Assembly (NCBI RefSeq): GCF_042657165.1
Contig: NZ_JBHSNJ010000013.1
Coordinates: 372,001 to 436,000, forward strand
Length of the DNA stretch: 64,000 bases
Direction of reading: 5' to 3'
DNA from: Agrilutibacter niabensis
GTDB taxonomy: Bacteria > Pseudomonadota > Gammaproteobacteria > Xanthomonadales > Xanthomonadaceae
The translations under genes and the position numbers were made by a program. The notes beneath the pieces are model-generated. The model worked only from the letters and a program-made list of their open reading frames with translations, did not search any database and was not told the origin of the DNA. Positions 1-8,174 of this stretch are shown here, one piece after another (the stretch's first letter is position 1; every line of letters begins with the position of its first letter).

Positions 1-33
1 TCCATCCGGGGGATCGCCGCACGTTCAGACGCG

Positions 34-606
34 TCAGGGCGTGGCGCCGGGCTGGATCGCGATGACTTTCACCTCCGGGGCGGCGCAGGCCGGATCCGGG
101 CAGACGCCGTTCAACCACACCTCGCCGCTGCCGAGCATCACGCCCCTGGCGCTGACCATCAGGTCCGCGTACTCCTGCGTCGCGATCGCACCGGCGATGG
201 CGGGGGTGACGATGCGGTCGTACTGCGCCGTGAACGCCGCGGGATCCTCCAGCGTGCTGCGCTTGCCGTCGAGGGTGGCGGTGAAGGGATAGGCGACCAG
301 CGCGGCGACGCGCGCGGCGTCGTGTTCCGCTACGGCGCGCTGCAGTCGGGTGAACGCGGCCCGGTACCCGGCATGGTCGCCGAGCACGCGATCGATCGCG
401 TCATTGACGGCCTGGTCGCCCGGCGTCGCGGCGGGGGTTCTGCCCTCGGATGGCCCGGGTGGCGGGGACGGTGCAGGGGAGGGTACCGATGGCGGAGGCG
501 GGTTCGCGGTGGGCGCCGCGGCGGCCGGCGCTTCAGGGGCGGGCTTGCACGCCGCGAGCATCAGCAGGGCGGCGGACGCGAGGAGGGACGCGCTGGCGAT
601 TCTCAC
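34..606 (-). CDS. Small proline/alanine-rich lipoprotein of unknown function
   Basis: Predicted periplasmic or outer-membrane lipoprotein of about 190 residues. The GTG at 606 is chosen as start because it opens directly onto a hydrophobic signal segment ending in the lipobox LAAC (LLMLAAC). The open frame continues upstream to 705, but that stretch is arginine-rich and precedes the signal peptide, so it is probably not translated. After the cysteine comes a Pro/Ala-rich linker of about 35 residues and then a soluble domain of about 120 residues with no motif I recognise. It has no obvious partner and is followed upstream by a separate minus-strand MBL-fold gene. Function unknown; the lipoprotein assignment is fairly secure. 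Confidence 0.75.
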   Translation of the reverse strand: MRIASASLLASAALLMLAACKPAPEAPAAAAPTANPPPPSVPSPAPSPPPGPSEGRTPAATPGDQAVNDAIDRVLGDHAGYRAAFTRLQRAVAEHDAARVAALVAYPFTATLDGKRSTLEDPAAFTAQYDRIVTPAIAGAIATQEYADLMVSARGVMLGSGEVWLNGVCPDPACAAPEVKVIAIQPGATP

Positions 607-735
607 GAGGCTGCTCCGCGGGGAAGAAGGCCCAAGATCGCACGCCCGCCGTTGGCTTCGGGTCGATCGATCGGGTCCCGCGTCGCGCCCAGCGCCGCGC
701 AGCACGCCGCATGTCCGGTTGCGCGCATCGCCTCC

Positions 736-1551
736 TCACGCCGCCACGGCCTGCAGGTAACGCGCGAACGAGGCATCCACCGCAGCGCGGGCACCGCCGA
801 TGATGTTGCGCTTCCAGGTGTAGCCGAACACGTCGTCGAAGTCGTAGCCGGCGAGCAGCGCCTGCATGCGGCGCACATCCGACGGCTTCATCGGCATGTA
901 GTTGGGATAGCTGTACATGAAGGCCACGTGGCGGCGGTCGGACACGACCTGCAGTGCGTCACCGGGCAGCAACGTCGCGCCGCGTGGACCGCGCTTCCAG
1001 TGCAGGCCGGTGCTGCCGTCGAAGTGGCCGCCCACGCGCACCAGGGTCACGTCGCCGGAGAGCCTGAGTTCGTCGCCGCGCCAGTAGCGGATGTGTTTCG
1101 ACGGCCGTTGCACCCAGGCGCGATCGGCTTCGTGCAGCAGGATCGGCACGCCGCCCAGCGCCTCGCTCCACTCCACCATCGACGTGTAGAAGTGCGGATG
1201 CGAGATCGCCATCAGATCGATGCCGCCGCGGGCGCGCAACGCGGCCACGGCCTCGTCGCTGACCAGGCTCACGCATTCCCACAGCACGTTGCCCGCGTCG
1301 GTGGGCAGCAGCAGTGCGCGCTGCGGGATGGCGAAGTCGCCGGGGAGGCCGATGCCGAGCAGGCCGTCATCGTCTTCGATGCGCAGGCGGTATCTGGAGG
1401 CCAGGGCTTCGTGGGTGGTCCAGGCCTGGCCGTTCCAGCCGACGTACTGGCGCTCGTCCTCGCACACCACGCAGCGCGCCGGAGGGACGGAGGGCGATGA
1501 GGATGACTCGGCGTACTGGGTGCCGCAGGTTTCGCAGATGAAGCAGGGCAT
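736..1551 (-). CDS. MBL-fold metallo-hydrolase-like protein with N-terminal zinc ribbon
   Basis: 271 residues. The N-terminus carries two CxxC pairs (C6-C9 and C27-C30, plus C3) that look like a small zinc ribbon. The rest resembles metallo-beta-lactamase-fold hydrolases: the first metal motif reads SHPHFYTSMVEW, so the canonical HxHxDH has lost its Asp and third His. Later metal-ligand candidates are GGHFDGS and LLPGDALQ. Variants of this kind exist as an uncharacterised subfamily; substrate is unknown. It is divergent from the MocR regulator starting at 1644, which might control it. The ATG at 1551 places the zinc ribbon at the very start and is the natural choice. Confidence 0.75.
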   Translation of the reverse strand: MPCFICETCGTQYAESSSSPSVPPARCVVCEDERQYVGWNGQAWTTHEALASRYRLRIEDDDGLLGIGLPGDFAIPQRALLLPTDAGNVLWECVSLVSDEAVAALRARGGIDLMAISHPHFYTSMVEWSEALGGVPILLHEADRAWVQRPSKHIRYWRGDELRLSGDVTLVRVGGHFDGSTGLHWKRGPRGATLLPGDALQVVSDRRHVAFMYSYPNYMPMKPSDVRRMQALLAGYDFDDVFGYTWKRNIIGGARAAVDASFARYLQAVAA

Positions 1552-1613
1552 GGCGGGCTCCTGGCAGGCGGTTGGGCGCGGGAGTTGGTGGTCCGTTGGC
1601 CTTACCGTAGGCT

Positions 1614-1642
1614 GGGACTGGATCCAGGAGCAGGCCAGTCCC
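1614..1642. promoter_or_regulatory. Inverted repeat just upstream of the MocR regulator start
   Basis: GGGACTGG (1614-1621) and CCAGTCCC (1635-1642) form a perfect 8-base inverted repeat with a 13-base spacer, ending one base before the ATG at 1644. A second palindrome, CTGGATCCAG, sits inside it at 1618-1627. It lies in the short divergent region between the MBL-fold gene and the regulator, where an autoregulatory operator would be expected. The operator role is inference. Confidence 0.35.
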
Positions 1643-1643
1643 G

Positions 1644-3155
1644 ATGAGTTCGCAGGAACCAGTTTTCGAGTTCCCGATCCGCTTCGATGACGAGGGCGGG
1701 CACGGCGGCCGCACGCACCGGCTGCACGAGCAACTGCGCGCCGCGATCCTCGATGGCCGCCTCGCCGCGGGGGCGGCGTTGCCGTCGACGCGCCAGGCCG
1801 CGGCCGGGCTGGGCATCGCCCGCAACAGCGTGATCGCCGCCTACGACCTGCTCATCGCCGAGGGCTACGTGGTCCCGCGCGCGGGCGCCAGGGCGGTGGT
1901 CGCCGACATCGCCGCGCGCGTGCACACGCGCCTGCAACCGCGTCGCGACGTCGGCGGCGATGCCCGGCTCAACCCGCAATGGCGCGCTCCCCACGAACAC
2001 CTGCCACCGCCGCGCGTGCTGCCGCCGCGCAGCTTCCGCCTCGGCGTGCCCGAGCATCGCCACTTCCCGCACGACGTCTGGCGGCGTTTGATGGCGCAGT
2101 CGCTGCGCACGTGGTCGAAGACCGCCTTCGGTTATCCGCCCTCGCAGGGCATTCCCGTGTTGCGCGAGGCGATCGCCAGGCACGTCGCGTTCGCGCGCGC
2201 GGTCGCGTGCACGGCGGAGGACATCGTGGTCACCTCCGGCGCGCAACAGGCCTTCGACCTGCTCGCGCGCCTGCTGGTGACGCCGGGGCAGACCACGGTG
2301 GCGGTGGAGGAACCGGGCTATCCGCCGGTGCGCGCCGCGTTTGCCGCCGCGGGCGCGCGGCTGGTGTCGATTCCGGTCGACGACGAAGGTCTGTGCGTCG
2401 AGAAGTTGCCGCCCGGCATCCGCGTCATCAGCGTCACCCCGTCGCACCAGTCGCCCACCGGCGTGGCGTTGTCGCTGCAGCGGCGCGCGGCCCTGCTCGA
2501 TTACGCGCAGGCGCACGACGCGGTGATCATCGAGGACGACTACGACGGCGAATTCCGCTACGGCGGACGGCCACTGGATGCACTGCAGACGCTCGATCGC
2601 GAGGCGCGCGTGTTCTACGTCGGCACGTTTTCAAAGAGCCTGTTCCCGTCGCTGCGCAAGGGCTTCGTGGTCGTGCCCGCCTGGGCGCGCGAGGGCTTCA
2701 TCGCGGTGAAGCACGTGGCCGATTCGCATTGCGACACGATCACCCAATCGGTGCTGGCCGCCTTCATCCGCGACGGACACCTCGCCCGCCACGTGCGGCG
2801 GATGCGGCCGGTGTACGCGGCGCGGCGCGACGCATTGCTCGCGGGCATCACCACTGAACTGTCGCCGTGGCTGCAACCGATTCCGTCCGAGGCCGGGTTG
2901 CACCTGGCGGCGCGCATCCGCGATCCGGCGCAGGCCGAACGCATCATCGCCAAGGCACGGCAGCACCTGCCCGGCGCGCAGTCGATCGCCGAGTACGCGG
3001 CCTCGCCGCCGGAACAGCCCGGGCTGGTATTCGGGTTCGGGGTGATCGATGAAGAAGAAATCGCGCCGGCATTGAAGCAGCTGCGCAAGGCGCTGCAAGG
3101 CGGCCAGGTTCAGCAGGCGAAGCGTGGGACCGCGTCGCGCAGCGACGCAGGGTGA
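1644..3155 (+). CDS. MocR/PdxR-family GntR transcriptional regulator with aminotransferase domain
   Basis: 503 residues. Residues about 20-90 form a GntR winged helix (HRLHEQLRAAILDGRLAAG, then PSTRQAAAGLGIARNSVIAAYDLL). The remainder is a fold-type I PLP-dependent aminotransferase-like domain, with the PLP lysine in VGTFSKSLFPSLRKGF and the phosphate-contacting ITVTPSHQ-like segment VISVTPSHQSPTG. Members of this family (for example PdxR, GabR, TauR) use PLP or amino compounds as effectors and often regulate a divergent or adjacent gene. The divergent neighbour here is the MBL-fold gene, but the real target cannot be read from the sequence. Length and domain order are normal for the family. 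Confidence 0.9.
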   Translation: MSSQEPVFEFPIRFDDEGGHGGRTHRLHEQLRAAILDGRLAAGAALPSTRQAAAGLGIARNSVIAAYDLLIAEGYVVPRAGARAVVADIAARVHTRLQPRRDVGGDARLNPQWRAPHEHLPPPRVLPPRSFRLGVPEHRHFPHDVWRRLMAQSLRTWSKTAFGYPPSQGIPVLREAIARHVAFARAVACTAEDIVVTSGAQQAFDLLARLLVTPGQTTVAVEEPGYPPVRAAFAAAGARLVSIPVDDEGLCVEKLPPGIRVISVTPSHQSPTGVALSLQRRAALLDYAQAHDAVIIEDDYDGEFRYGGRPLDALQTLDREARVFYVGTFSKSLFPSLRKGFVVVPAWAREGFIAVKHVADSHCDTITQSVLAAFIRDGHLARHVRRMRPVYAARRDALLAGITTELSPWLQPIPSEAGLHLAARIRDPAQAERIIAKARQHLPGAQSIAEYAASPPEQPGLVFGFGVIDEEEIAPALKQLRKALQGGQVQQAKRGTASRSDAG

Positions 3156-3203
3156 GGGGACGGTGCCGATCGCGCGCAAGGCGGAAGCGCCCCCATCGGC
3201 CCT

Positions 3204-3286
3204 GCGGGCACCTTCTCCCCGCGCGCGGGAAGAAGGAAATATGCGGGTTACTCGGCCTCTCCCCGCACGCGGGGAGAAGCAGGGCG
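3204..3286. repeat. Intergenic REP-like palindromic repeat, copy 1
   Basis: Two hairpin-forming palindromes lie between the MocR gene and the end of parB: 3211-3236 (CCTTCTCCCCG arm, imperfect return) and 3257-3279 (CTCTCCCCG / CGGGGAGAAG). Nineteen bases (CGGGCACCTTCTCCCCGCG) recur in the intergenic repeat at about 20130-20150. Similar CTCTCCCC-type elements are widespread between convergent genes in Xanthomonadaceae. It may also serve as a transcription end for the convergent genes. Confidence 0.6.
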
Positions 3287-3290
3287 CGGC

Positions 3291-4196
3291 TTATTCGGCC
3301 CGCGTGCGCAGGCGTTCGAGCACGCCGTCGAGCGAATCGAGGTCGCTGTAATGGATCACCAGGCGGCCCTTGCCGCCGCGGCCGTGCAGCACGTTGACCT
3401 GGGTGTTGAGCGATTCGGACAGCTCGCGTTCCAGCGCGGCGATGTCGGCCTGCGGCTTGGCCTTGACCGGCTTGGCCTTGGCGTTGGCCGCGCCCATCAC
3501 CTTGCCGGCGGCGAGCAGCTGCGCGCGGTGCTCGACCTCGCGTACCGACCAGCCGTTCTCGGCGGCCTGGCGCGCGAGCGCGATCGCCGCCTGTGGCGCC
3601 AGCGTGAGCAGCGCGCGGGCGTGGCCCATTTCCAGCGCCTTGGTTTCCACCAGCACACGGATCTCGGCCGGCAGTTCCAGCAGGCGCAGCAGGTTGGACA
3701 CAGCCGCGCGCGAACGGCCGACCGCGTCGGCGGCCTGCGCGTGGGTGAGGTCGAATTCGTCGATCAGGCGCTGCAGCGCGATCGCTTCTTCCAGCGGATT
3801 GAGGTCCTCGCGCTGGATGTTCTCGATCAGCGCCATCGCGACTACGGTGCGGTCGTCGACTTCGCGGATCACCACCGGGATTTCAGTGAGCCCGGCCAGT
3901 TGCGAGGCGCGCCAGCGGCGTTCGCCGGCAATGATCTCGTAGCTCTTGCCGCCGGCGTCGCGCACGACGATGGGCTGGATCACGCCCTGCGCCTTGATCG
4001 ATTCGGCCAGCTCGCCGAGCTTGGCCTGGTCCATGGTGCGGCGCGGCTGGTACTTGCCGGGCGTGAGCGAGTCGATCGGCAGGTTGCGCAGCACGTCGCC
4101 TGGCGTGGCTTCCAGCGGCGGCGCTTCGGCAGCGGCTTTCGGGCCGAGCAGCGCTTCCAGGCCGCGGCCGAGGCCGCGCTTCTTCGGCGCGCTCAT
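3291..4196 (-). CDS. parB: Chromosome partitioning protein ParB
   Basis: 301-residue centromere-binding CTPase of the ParABS chromosome segregation system. It has the N-terminal KKRGLGRGLEALLG motif typical of chromosomal ParB, the arginine-rich CTP-binding box GERRWRA at about residues 91-97, the box ENIQREDLNPLEEA, and a helix-turn-helix at about 150-171 (THAQAADAVGRSRAAVSNLL). A C-terminal dimerisation segment follows. The ATG at 4196 overlaps the parA stop (ATGA), so the two are translationally coupled; the frame stays open further upstream inside parA but that is not coding. No parS site (GTTTCACGTGAAAC type) was noticed by eye in the window. Confidence 0.96.
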   Translation of the reverse strand: MSAPKKRGLGRGLEALLGPKAAAEAPPLEATPGDVLRNLPIDSLTPGKYQPRRTMDQAKLGELAESIKAQGVIQPIVVRDAGGKSYEIIAGERRWRASQLAGLTEIPVVIREVDDRTVVAMALIENIQREDLNPLEEAIALQRLIDEFDLTHAQAADAVGRSRAAVSNLLRLLELPAEIRVLVETKALEMGHARALLTLAPQAAIALARQAAENGWSVREVEHRAQLLAAGKVMGAANAKAKPVKAKPQADIAALERELSESLNTQVNVLHGRGGKGRLVIHYSDLDSLDGVLERLRTRAE

Positions 4197-5005
4197 GCCG
4201 CGGTCTCCTTCGGCGCGGAATTGGCCTTCGCCGCCTGGTCGCGCTCGCGCTGGCGACGCAGCACTTCGCCGGCCAGGCCCATGTAGGCGATGCCGCCGCG
4301 GCTGGCCTTGTCGTAACCGACGATGCTCTGGCCGTGGCTGGGCGCCTCGGCCAGGCGCACGTTGCGCGGCACGATGGTGCGGAACACGCGGTCGCCGAAG
4401 TGGCGGGTGAGTTCGGCCGACACCGCGTTGGCGAGGTTGTTGCGCACGTCGAACATGGTGCGCAGCACGCCTTCGATCTCGAGCTGCGGGTTGAGCCTGG
4501 CCTTGAGCGCGTCGATGGTGTCGAGCAGGGCACTGATGCCCTCCAGCGCGTAGTACTCGCACTGCATCGGCACGATGATCGAGTCGGCGGCGGTCAGCGC
4601 GTTGAGCGTGAGCAGCGACAGTGCCGGCGGGCAGTCGATCAGGATGTAGTCGTAGTGCACGCGCATCGGCGCGAGCGCTTCCTTGAGGCGCTGCTCGCGG
4701 TTGCTCTCGTTCATCAGGCTGATTTCGGCCGCGGTCAGCTCGATGTTGGCCGGCAGCAGGTCGAACTCTTCGGCGGTGCGCTTGAGGATCGCGGTGGCGT
4801 CGGCCTCGCCCAGCAGCACGTCGCAGATCGTGTCCTCGATCTCGCGCTTGTCGATGCCACTGCCCATGGTCGCGTTGCCCTGCGGGTCGAGGTCGACCAG
4901 CAGCACGCGCTTGGGCGTCTTGGCGAGGGCGGCGGCCAGGTTGACCGCGGTGGTGGTCTTGCCGACTCCGCCTTTCTGGTTGGCGACAGCGATGATGCGG
5001 GCCAT
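4193..5005 (-). CDS. parA: Chromosome partitioning ATPase ParA (Soj)
   Basis: 270-residue deviant Walker ATPase that drives ParB-parS complex segregation. The deviant Walker A motif KGGVGKTT occupies residues 11-18; the Walker A' and B regions are VLLVDLDPQGNATMG and YILIDCPPALSLLTLNAL. The short N-terminus without a DNA-binding domain is that of chromosomal Soj-type ParA. It lies upstream of and overlaps parB, and 192 bases downstream of rsmG. A CATAAT -10-like hexamer on the minus strand at 5061-5066 could give it its own promoter within this gap. Confidence 0.96.
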   Translation of the reverse strand: MARIIAVANQKGGVGKTTTAVNLAAALAKTPKRVLLVDLDPQGNATMGSGIDKREIEDTICDVLLGEADATAILKRTAEEFDLLPANIELTAAEISLMNESNREQRLKEALAPMRVHYDYILIDCPPALSLLTLNALTAADSIIVPMQCEYYALEGISALLDTIDALKARLNPQLEIEGVLRTMFDVRNNLANAVSAELTRHFGDRVFRTIVPRNVRLAEAPSHGQSIVGYDKASRGGIAYMGLAGEVLRRQRERDQAAKANSAPKETAA

Positions 5006-5197
5006 GCGGCTCGTTGCCTCGGGTAATGCGGTGGTTGGCCAGGACTCCGGCCGGACCGGGATTATGCGTTATCGCGCGCCGCGGAGCGGCGGCGACAACT
5101 GCCGCCGTTGGAACCGCCCTGCGGGCGGTACAACGCCGGCGGCGCGGGTGCTGTTCAGGCGCCTGCCGCGCCCGGTTGTGCCTACTCGGTCACAGAA

Positions 5198-5863
5198 TCA
5201 GTCGGCGACCGTGCGCCCAACGACGATGAGGTGGCGCTCGGCGTCGACGCCGGGCACGCGCAGCGGGTGCGAAGCGGTGAGTTCCCAACCTGCGGGCAGG
5301 GCGGCGATCTCGTCGGCGGGGTACACCCCCTTCATCGCCAGCAGCATGCCGTCGGGCTTGAGCAGGTGGCCACCGAGCTCGAGGATCAGCGGCAGGGTCG
5401 CCAATGCGCGTGCGGTGATGGCATCGAAGGCGCCGGGCTCGTCCACCGCTTCGATCCGCGATTCGGCGACCCGCACGTCCTGCAGGCCGAGCTGGCGCAC
5501 CGCCTCGCGCAGGAAGCGCGCCTTCTTGCCGTTGCTCTCGACCAGGGTCACCCGCAGCCCCGGCTTCACGATCGCCAGCGGGATGCCGGGCAGGCCGGGG
5601 CCGGTGCCGAGGTCGGCGAGGCGGCTGCCGCGCTGCGCCAGCGCATCGACGAAGGGATGCATCGCCAGCGAGTCGAGCAGGTGCTTGCCGACCATTTCCT
5701 GCGGATCGCGCACCGCGGTGAGGTTGTAGGTCTGGTTCCAGCGCGCGAGCAGGGCGAGGTAGGCCAGCAGCGGTTCGGCCAGCGCCGGCGCCAGGCCGAG
5801 CGCCTGCAGGCCGGCTTCGAGGGTGGGGCGCAGGGTCGCGGGCAGGGACGTCGGCTGGTTCAT
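5198..5863 (-). CDS. rsmG: 16S rRNA (guanine527-N7)-methyltransferase RsmG (GidB)
   Basis: 221-residue SAM-dependent methyltransferase that modifies G527 of 16S rRNA. It shows the family segment YNLTAVRDPQEMVGKHLLDSL and the SAM-binding motif LADLGTGPGLPGIPLAI at about residues 85-101, followed by VTLVESNGKKARFLRE. The ATG at 5863 gives the usual family length; the frame reaches 5917 but the extra residues are arginine-rich and a -10-like box lies between. The gene is placed between a phosphopantetheinyl transferase (28-base gap) and parA-parB, the last part being the classic rsmG-parA-parB arrangement. Confidence 0.95.
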   Translation of the reverse strand: MNQPTSLPATLRPTLEAGLQALGLAPALAEPLLAYLALLARWNQTYNLTAVRDPQEMVGKHLLDSLAMHPFVDALAQRGSRLADLGTGPGLPGIPLAIVKPGLRVTLVESNGKKARFLREAVRQLGLQDVRVAESRIEAVDEPGAFDAITARALATLPLILELGGHLLKPDGMLLAMKGVYPADEIAALPAGWELTASHPLRVPGVDAERHLIVVGRTVAD

Positions 5864-5875
5864 CCGCAAATTATG
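5864..5875 (-). promoter_or_regulatory. -10-like box six bases before the rsmG start (leaderless candidate)
   Basis: On the minus strand CATAAT (5875-5870) is followed by six bases and the rsmG ATG. Transcription starting about seven bases after a -10 box would begin at the A of ATG. No Shine-Dalgarno sequence is visible. No clear -35 was identified. Confidence 0.45.
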
Positions 5876-5891
5876 ACGGCGCGGCCGCGCG

Positions 5892-6530
5892 TCAGCGCCA
5901 GGCCAGCGCGGCGACATAGCCTGGCGCGGGCTCGAACTCGTGCAGCGACCAGTCGTGCGCGGCGCCCAGTCCCGGATCGCATTCGGCCAGCACCAGCGCG
6001 GCGCCCGACTCCACGAAGCGCAGTTTGTGCAGGCCGAACGAAAGGCCGTGGCCGTGCGCCTTCAGCACCGCTTCCTTGGCACACCACAGGCGCAGGAACG
6101 CGCGGTCGCGCGCATCGAGCGCGGCAAACGAGGCCAGCCACTCGTGTTCGGCGGCGGTGAAGTAGCGGTGCGCCACGTCCAGCGCGCGCGGGCGCGGGCG
6201 CAGCCGTTCGCAGTCGACCCCCAGCTCCACCCCTTGCCCCAGTGCGATCAGCAGGCCGTCGCCGCTATGGCTCCAGCTGCAGTCGAAGCCGGCCTGCGGC
6301 GGCTCCAGGCGCGGCCGGCCGCGCGGCTCGCGGACGAGGTTGAGCGCCTCCGGGGCCACGTCCAGCGCCCTCGCCAGCCAGGTCTTGGCCACCGGATCGG
6401 TCGGCGTGCCGTGCACGTGCGCGCGCCAGCTCCAGCGCAGGCCATGGGCCGCGCCTTCAACGGGGATGCTCTCGATGGCGGCGGTGGGGGGAGCCATGTC
6501 GACGGGTCTTGACGCGAGTGCCGGTACCAT
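5892..6530 (-). CDS. 4'-phosphopantetheinyl transferase superfamily protein (Sfp-like)
   Basis: 212 residues (201 if the ATG at 6497 is used). The core motifs of the Sfp/AcpT family are present: CSWSHSGDGLLIALGQ, then VELGVDCERLRPRPR carrying the magnesium-binding VD.E, and FLRLWCAKEAVLKAHGHGL with the WxxKEA motif. It would transfer phosphopantetheine from CoA to the conserved serine of an acyl carrier protein. The divergent neighbour is an AMP-dependent acyl ligase (start about 50-80 bases away), a pairing seen in aryl polyene gene clusters, so its likely partner is the ACP at 32793-33086. Downstream, only 28 bases separate it from rsmG, so it may head the rsmG-parA-parB transcript. Confidence 0.88.
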   Translation of the reverse strand: MVPALASRPVDMAPPTAAIESIPVEGAAHGLRWSWRAHVHGTPTDPVAKTWLARALDVAPEALNLVREPRGRPRLEPPQAGFDCSWSHSGDGLLIALGQGVELGVDCERLRPRPRALDVAHRYFTAAEHEWLASFAALDARDRAFLRLWCAKEAVLKAHGHGLSFGLHKLRFVESGAALVLAECDPGLGAAHDWSLHEFEPAPGYVAALAWR

Positions 6531-6577
6531 AACGCAGGGGAAAAGGCCCGAGCCCGGGTCTGCGCAACGGGAATTTG

Positions 6578-7972
6578 ATGTCCGCAGTCTTTGAATCCAC
6601 GGGGCAACCGGATCGCCACGCCGCGCTGGTCGCGGGCGCGCCCACGCGCCTGTTCGCCTTCGATCACACCGGCACGGTCGACCTGGCGGGCTTCACGCGC
6701 GAAGTGCGCGCCGTCGCCGGCCTGCTGCCGGCGGGTGCGTTCGCGGTGAACCTGTGCGAGGACCGCCATCGCTTCATGGTCGCGCTGTGCGCCGCGGCGC
6801 TGCGCGGGCAGACCACGCTGCTGCCGCCCTCGCGCGCGCCGGCGGTGGTGGGCGAGGTGCTGGCGCGCCATCGCGACAGCTACGCCCTGGTCGATGCCCT
6901 CGACCGCGACGATGAAACCTACGGCGCGGAAGTCACCGGCTCGTCGCCGCTGTACTGGCCGCTGCCGGCCACGCTGCCGCAGTGCGACGGCCCGGCGCTG
7001 GAAATCCCCGACGACCTGCTGATCGCCATCGGCTATACCTCCGGCAGCACCGGACAGCCCAAGGCGAATCCCAAGACGTGGGCCTCGTTCCGCACCAGCA
7101 CGGCGCAGAACCTGGCTGCGCTCGAGCAGCTCCTCGACCGCGACCGGATCACGCCGGTGATCGCCACGGTGCCGCCGCAACACATGTACGGCATGGAGAT
7201 GTCGGTGCTGTTGCCCCTGCTCGGTCCGGTGGCCGTGCATGGCGCGCGGCCGTTCTTTCCCGACGACATCGACCGCGCGCTGCGCGACGCGCCGTCCACT
7301 CCGCTGCTGGTCACCACGCCCGTGCACCTGCGCGCGCTGGTTGAATCCGATGCGCGCCTGCCGCCGCTGCGCGGCATCGTCTCGGCCACCGCGCCGTTGT
7401 CGCGCGAACTCGCGCTTGCGGCCGAACAACGTTTCGGTTGCGAGGTGCGCGAAGTCTTCGGCTCCACCGAAACCTGCGTGATCGCGCGCCGCCGCACCGC
7501 GCGCGAGGACGCATGGACGCCACTGCCCGGCGTGCAATTGGCGTCGCAGCCCGATGGCACCGCGGTGCACGCGCCGCACCTGCCGCAGCCGGTGGTGCTC
7601 GCCGACCTGGTGGAGCTGCATGCCGACGGCCGTTTCGTACTGTGCGGCCGCAATGCCGACCTGCTCGAGATCGCCGGCAAGCGCGCGTCGCTCGGCGACC
7701 TGACGCGCCGCCTGCTCGCCGTGCCGGGCGTGCGCGATGGCGTGGTGTTCCAGCTCGCGCCCCGCGCGCACACCGGCGTCGCGCGCATCGCGGCGCTGGC
7801 GGTCGCGCCGGGTCTGCGGCCTGCGGATGTGCTGGCGGCGCTGCGCGAACACGTCGATCCGGTCTTCCTGCCGCGCCCGTTGCGGCTGGTTGCGTCCTTG
7901 CCGCGCAACGAGACCGGCAAACTGCCGCACGATTCGCTCGCACAACTGCTGCGGAATACCGGCCTCGGCTGA
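6578..7972 (+). CDS. AMP-dependent acyl ligase of the aryl polyene/xanthomonadin pathway
   Basis: 464 residues from the ATG at 6578 (a TTG precedes it). ANL-superfamily motifs are visible: the ATP-binding loop GYTSGSTGQPKANPKTW at about residues 150-166, FGSTETCVIA, GRNADLLEIAGKRAS and the C-terminal catalytic lysine region NETGKLPHDSL. The protein is shorter than typical acyl-CoA synthetases, like the ligases of aryl polyene clusters that load an aromatic acid onto an ACP (ApeH in E. coli, XanA2 in Xanthomonas). With XanB2 in the window producing hydroxybenzoate, the likely substrate is 3- or 4-hydroxybenzoate; that is inference. It is divergent from the phosphopantetheinyl transferase. Confidence 0.85.
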   Translation: MSAVFESTGQPDRHAALVAGAPTRLFAFDHTGTVDLAGFTREVRAVAGLLPAGAFAVNLCEDRHRFMVALCAAALRGQTTLLPPSRAPAVVGEVLARHRDSYALVDALDRDDETYGAEVTGSSPLYWPLPATLPQCDGPALEIPDDLLIAIGYTSGSTGQPKANPKTWASFRTSTAQNLAALEQLLDRDRITPVIATVPPQHMYGMEMSVLLPLLGPVAVHGARPFFPDDIDRALRDAPSTPLLVTTPVHLRALVESDARLPPLRGIVSATAPLSRELALAAEQRFGCEVREVFGSTETCVIARRRTAREDAWTPLPGVQLASQPDGTAVHAPHLPQPVVLADLVELHADGRFVLCGRNADLLEIAGKRASLGDLTRRLLAVPGVRDGVVFQLAPRAHTGVARIAALAVAPGLRPADVLAALREHVDPVFLPRPLRLVASLPRNETGKLPHDSLAQLLRNTGLG

Positions 7973-8174
7973 GCCGCGGGCGGGCAGTTCATTCGCGTTT
8001 TTCGCGCCGCGTTAACGCACCCGGAAGGGGGTCTGCAGCGGAGTCATCCTGCTGACGCCGCCATCACGGAACTGCGCCCAGACTTGCAATGCCCCTCATC
8101 GAGAGGGCTGCTTCACGCAATGCCGGGCGCTTCGCCCGCGCTATCACACTCGCAGCTGGAAGGAGAGAACGCAC

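Noticed and set aside
5113..5129. ACCGCCC/GGGCGGT hairpin between rsmG and parA
   Set aside because: No T-tract follows, and evidence for attenuation is lacking.
3291..6530. Expected parS site near parAB
   Set aside because: No GTTTCACGTGAAAC-type palindrome was noticed by eye here or elsewhere in the window; a motif scan would be needed to be certain.
7973..8174. Intergenic region before the GlsB-like gene examined for an RNA gene
   Set aside because: No stable hairpin series, terminator or tRNA-like structure was seen apart from the gene's ribosome binding site.
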